In this document: one piece after another, positions 60,442-64,000 of the stretch | Position numbering within the stretch: the first letter of the stretch is position 1 | How the letters are laid out: each line of letters opens with the position of its first letter | Origin: Rhinopithecus roxellana | Lineage: Eukaryota > Chordata > Mammalia > Primates > Cercopithecidae | Assembly (NCBI RefSeq): GCF_007565055.1 | Contig: NC_044554.1 | Location: 50,007,176-50,071,175, forward strand | Direction of reading: 5' to 3' | DNA: 64,000 nucleotides | Translations under genes and position numbers: made by a program | The notes under the pieces: model-generated | Told to the model about the DNA's origin: nothing | Database searches by the model: none | The model's input: only the letters and a program-made list of their open reading frames with translations

Positions 60442-63400
60442 GGGGCATCTTCAGGGCGTCCACCATCGCCCCAGCCACCACCCTGCTCCTGGGTGGGGCT
60501 GCAGCTTTGGCAAGACTCTCAGCGTGTACAGCTAAGCGTGTTCCTGAGGAGACACACAAGACCAGAAGAGGCAGACAGGAAGAAAGTGTTTCTTCATATA
60601 CAGCCCAGGCTCCAAAAGTTGTGTCTCCTCCTACAGCTCTCAAATCGCCCCAGCACCCACCATGGGCCAGAAGCCAGGTTGCGTACTGCCTCTCCTGAGC
60701 CTGTGCAAATTTGGCCATCTTGGAGTGTTCATACCTACTCCCTGTGTGACCCTGTCTCTGTGTTCATTTCTCACAGCTCTCCCTCCTAGAAGTGGAGCAG
60801 AGGGTGTTTCTGGGTCAATCTTACCTTTTTTTTTTTTTTTTCTTCCTGTAAGGGGTTATTCCAGTTCTTTCTCTTCATTTACTCTCCTCCCTTCCTCCAA
60901 CAGCCACCCTGTATTGGAAGTTAGAAGATTTTCATTAAAGGCAGCTGGTTAAGAAGCTGCTCCATCCTATGGACACATGAATTGAATCCTCACAACACTG
61001 CCCCACCCCTGATGGACCTGGATGCTCTAGAAATTTCAGAGGGGCAGTGAAGCAGTGAAGCGGCAGGGACACAGGAAGATGGCTGTGGGGTATGATGGGA
61101 GGGAAGGGACCAGAATAAATGCAGAAAGAACACAGGCATGAAGATTCACTCTGATAAATGAGACAGTGCAGGGAGGGGCAGAGCGAAGGAGGTCTGGCAT
61201 ACACTCTGTGAACAAAGATCCTCGCGCCCCAAGGGGTGCATGTTTTCCTAGAGCTTACAGAAGAATAACCCTATGGCTTTAACATACGAAAAGATGCTTC
61301 GTTTGCTCACATTTAAAGGAAATCATGTTAACACCACAGCAACAGGCCATTTGTTACAGAAGGAATATTTGTGCCCTCACCCCCATTCATATGTTGAAAT
61401 CCTAACTCCCAAGGTGATGGTATTAGGAGGTAATTAGGTCATGAGGGTGGAGCCCTCACTAATCATGAGACTAGTGCCCGGATGAAAGAGACCCCAAAGG
61501 GCTTTCTCACCCTTTCTCTGCCATTCGAGGACACAACAAAGAAGAGCGCAGTCTGAAACCTAGAAGAGAGGCTTCTCCAGGAACTGACCATGCTGGCACC
61601 CAGATCTTGGACTTCCCAGCATCCAGACTGTGAGAAAGATGTTTCTATTGTGTATAAGCTACTTGGTCTATTGCACTTTGTTATGGCAGCCACAGTTGCC
61701 TAAGACACCATTTTTACCATGTTGGAGAAGGTGCGGGAAATAGGTTCTCTTGTACATACTCTGCTTGAGTCCAAATTGGAATATTCTCTTGGGAGGACAA
61801 TTGGGTAATATCTTCCTAGCAGCTACACTGTAAGAATGTGTCCTTCAGGTACTGTACACGTGTGTGGGTTTGCGCAGATGTTTGAACAAAGACATGAATT
61901 GTAAATTGTTTATAAGAGAAAAGGCTGTAAACTAACTGTCCATCAATTGGAAGATGGTTAAAAATTATGGTACATCCTTAGAAAGAAATGTGGGCAACTG
62001 TTTATGCAGGGATATGAAAATTGTTTCCAAGTGAAAGCGGGACGGTGGAGAACAGTGCAAAGTAAGCTCTCCTTTGTTAAGAAGGATATATACACATACA
62101 TATGTGTGGAAGGATATCTATGGAAGAGCATCCAAAACCTGTGAAAAAGGCAAAGGAAGTGGACTGAGACCCAGTGCGAGAGAGGCTTACTTTCATTGTA
62201 TTCTCTTTAATTGCATCCGTTTAAATTTTTGCATTCTTAAACTCTTGCATGTGTATTATTATTTCAACTAAATCATTAAAATTTTATTTAAAACTATAGG
62301 ATAATAACTGTTTAGTAAAGTTAATCAAAATAGTGCTCATACCCTCATAATGCCTTCTCAGAACTGTGTTGTAAGCTACCTCTTATATAAAACCCTCCTG
62401 TGCCTTCAGAAGGCACACCACTAAGCTCACGAGCAAATGAACGGAAGGAATAGCTACCTCCAGTGTCACAGTGAAGACAAACAGGCTTGGCACCTCCTTT
62501 GCTTGTTGATCTAGAGATTGGGGGTTCTCTATCTCTCCTCGTGTCTGAGTCTCAGAAGTCTGTGAATTGGGTGGACTAGAGCACTATAATCCCTTTATTT
62601 CTGTGAAGAAAAAAAAGAGACATGTTGCCCAGATTGCTCAAAAGACATAGAACTGAGAGGAAAAAACAAAAAAAGTCAATTAGAAGAGAAGTTGTGATTT
62701 GTTTTTCCTGGATATATATGGCCTTGGGATTGTTGAAAACTATCATAAAACTAAAATCAAACTATGAAACTTTAATTGTGACAAATATGAAAATCGTAAT
62801 TTGATTCCTACTAATTTTTTCCTGGTACTGTGGGCTGTGCTCCCCATGAAGTTATCATGGAGAGACACCATTTCTACATACGTGTGGGCTGATGTAGAGT
62901 AGGCACCTGCCAACTAGCCCCTGAAACTCACCTTTTATACATCTTTAACCCTATTTGTGAAATAGAGAGTTCAATTTACAGCCTATGGAGACAAGGAGCA
63001 TTTCCATATGGCAAACTGCTCTTAAGTAATGTTCTTTGCAAAAATGTCTGAAATGCTACTAGGGTCCTTCACAGATGAAATAAATGCTTTGGAGAGGAAC
63101 GGGGAGATCATGAAGTAAAAAGTATGCATAGCTATTAAATTCTGTAGCCTTGGCACCATCACCAATGGCTGTTTAATAAACATCCTAAAGTAATTTATGT
63201 TGTAAGTGCATCCCCCTAAATGCTCAATGGCTTAATTTGGAGATGTGCTTGACACACTGAAGCAAACCAGAGTCACGGAGTCCTAAGAAATACTGTTAAC
63301 AGGGAAAGAAAACGCCAGCAGCAGGTTTTTAAACAATGAAGGCTATTTTACCATTTGCCCAGAAGTTATTCTTTAAAATAGTCTCTTTCTTTCACTCAGA

Positions 63401-64000
63401 ACATGGATGGATACTGTAATCTGTACAAAGAAGAAACAGTAAGCCCTGTGTCTTCTCAAGCTTACAACTAGACAAATGATCACGAAGAAAGAACAATAAA
63501 TATTTTGGAAATATTTCAATGAATTATTCTGAAAGACAGCCAAGCATGATAGAAAAGATGCGCTGCAGATAATATCAGCTGTCCAATATGGAACACTCTG
63601 GAAGATGAAGAGCAAGATATTTGCTTTGATGACCCGAACTACAAGGAACACAGTCACTTGTGGTTGCAATAGGGCGTGCTTGCATAGCCTTAGCATCTGC
63701 CTCGTAATGACAACACGAAGCTGGCCTCCCTCCCGAAGATCCAGAAAAGAGCAAAAGCAATTATGAAACATGCATGTTAAGGCCGCTCAGCCTCTGCCAT
63801 CAGGAAACAGCATAAAGCAAAGAAGAAAATGGAGACACTGCCTGTGGATGGCCACTTCAGCAATTTTTTGAAATTTTACTAAGAACAAAGATAGTCATCA
63901 AAAAGAAATGGTTGAGAATCTTAAAGTACCCAGTAGGATACTTCTAATGTTTGATGAGGACCTCTTTTAGATTCAGATCCAGAAGACTGAAGGTTATAAA
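60442..64000. other. EPHB6 5' flank
   Basis: Upstream of the first EPHB6 coding exon. Contains a T run at 60824-60841, an MLT1-type LTR, possible L1-like sequence near 61870-62020 (AACTGTCCATCAATTGGAAG ... TTATGGTACATCC) and AT-rich DNA. EPHB6 non-coding 5' exons may lie here, but I cannot identify them. The last ~700 bases are unrecognised. Confidence 0.45.
61352..61707 (+). mobile_element. Solo MLT1-type LTR (ERVL-MaLR)
   Basis: 356 bases from TGTTACAGAAGGAATATTTG to ...GCCTAAGACA, with the diagnostic CATATGTTGAAATCCTAACT, GGAGGTAATTAGGTCATGAG and GGACTTCCCAGCATCCAGAC blocks. It is flanked on both sides by the 5-base duplication ccatt (61347-61351 and 61708-61712). No internal sequence remains. 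Confidence 0.9.

Noticed and set aside
63373..63771. 132-codon minus frame near the right edge
   Set aside because: I recognise no domain or homologue, and the stretch is AT-rich without splice logic. It could be a decayed processed copy of something, but nothing supports a call.
60442..64000. T-cell receptor beta segment or EPHB6 non-coding exons upstream of EPHB6
   Set aside because: In human the TRB locus lies on this side but tens of kb further; no V-segment framework or recombination signal was seen. Non-coding exons cannot be told from sequence alone.

Overview
The window is primate genomic DNA. It holds interrupted mammalian genes with GT-AG introns, Alu elements (some flanked by target-site duplications), the 5' end of an L1PA-type L1, MaLR and ERV1-type LTRs, MIRs, hAT-type DNA transposons and long CA/TG microsatellites. 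It corresponds to the TRPV5-TRPV6-EPHB6 cluster, which lies on chromosome 7q in human, written so that both TRPV genes read on the + strand and EPHB6 on the - strand. It is probably not human reference sequence. Residue 157 of TRPV6 is His (human alleles have Cys or Arg), and residues 378 and 681 are the ancestral Val and Thr. Several other residues differ from the human proteins as I remember them. The exact species cannot be named from the sequence alone.

Layout. 1-524: 5' end of a minus-strand L1 that runs off the left edge. 525-7674: TRPV5 intron with old repeats. 7675-14710: last seven TRPV5 coding exons (residues 375-729 by alignment), with a poly(A) signal near 15173. 15200-36570: intergenic, with an old L1, Alus, an ERV1-type remnant with its 3' LTR, a solo MST/THE1-type LTR, MIRs, and three large TG/CA blocks just upstream of TRPV6. 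Candidate vitamin D response elements lie at about -1.2 and -2.1 kb from TRPV6. 36777-51361: complete TRPV6, 15 coding exons, 725 residues from AUG or 765 from an upstream ACG. 52192-60441 (-): complete set of 16 EPHB6 coding exons, tail-to-tail with TRPV6. 60442-64000: EPHB6 upstream flank with an MLT1-type LTR.

Biology. TRPV5 and TRPV6 are the paired epithelial Ca2+-selective TRP channels of renal and intestinal Ca2+ uptake. Exons 9-14 have identical lengths and phases in the two genes (87, 77, 166, 67, 269 and 107 bp), the mark of tandem duplication. EPHB6 is a kinase-dead Eph receptor. In this sequence its large ligand-binding exon is one base short in a G run, which breaks the frame at about residue 270. 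Every other exon fits, so this is either a recent lesion or a sequence error.

I found no new multi-gene system. The most notable items are the EPHB6 frameshift, the TRPV6 residue-157 variant and ancestral haplotype, the non-AUG TRPV6 start, an Alu 24 nt from the TRPV6 exon 8 acceptor, the vitamin D elements among very long TG/CA tracts, an intronic EPHB6 minisatellite, and an L1 antisense promoter facing the TRPV5 pore exons.
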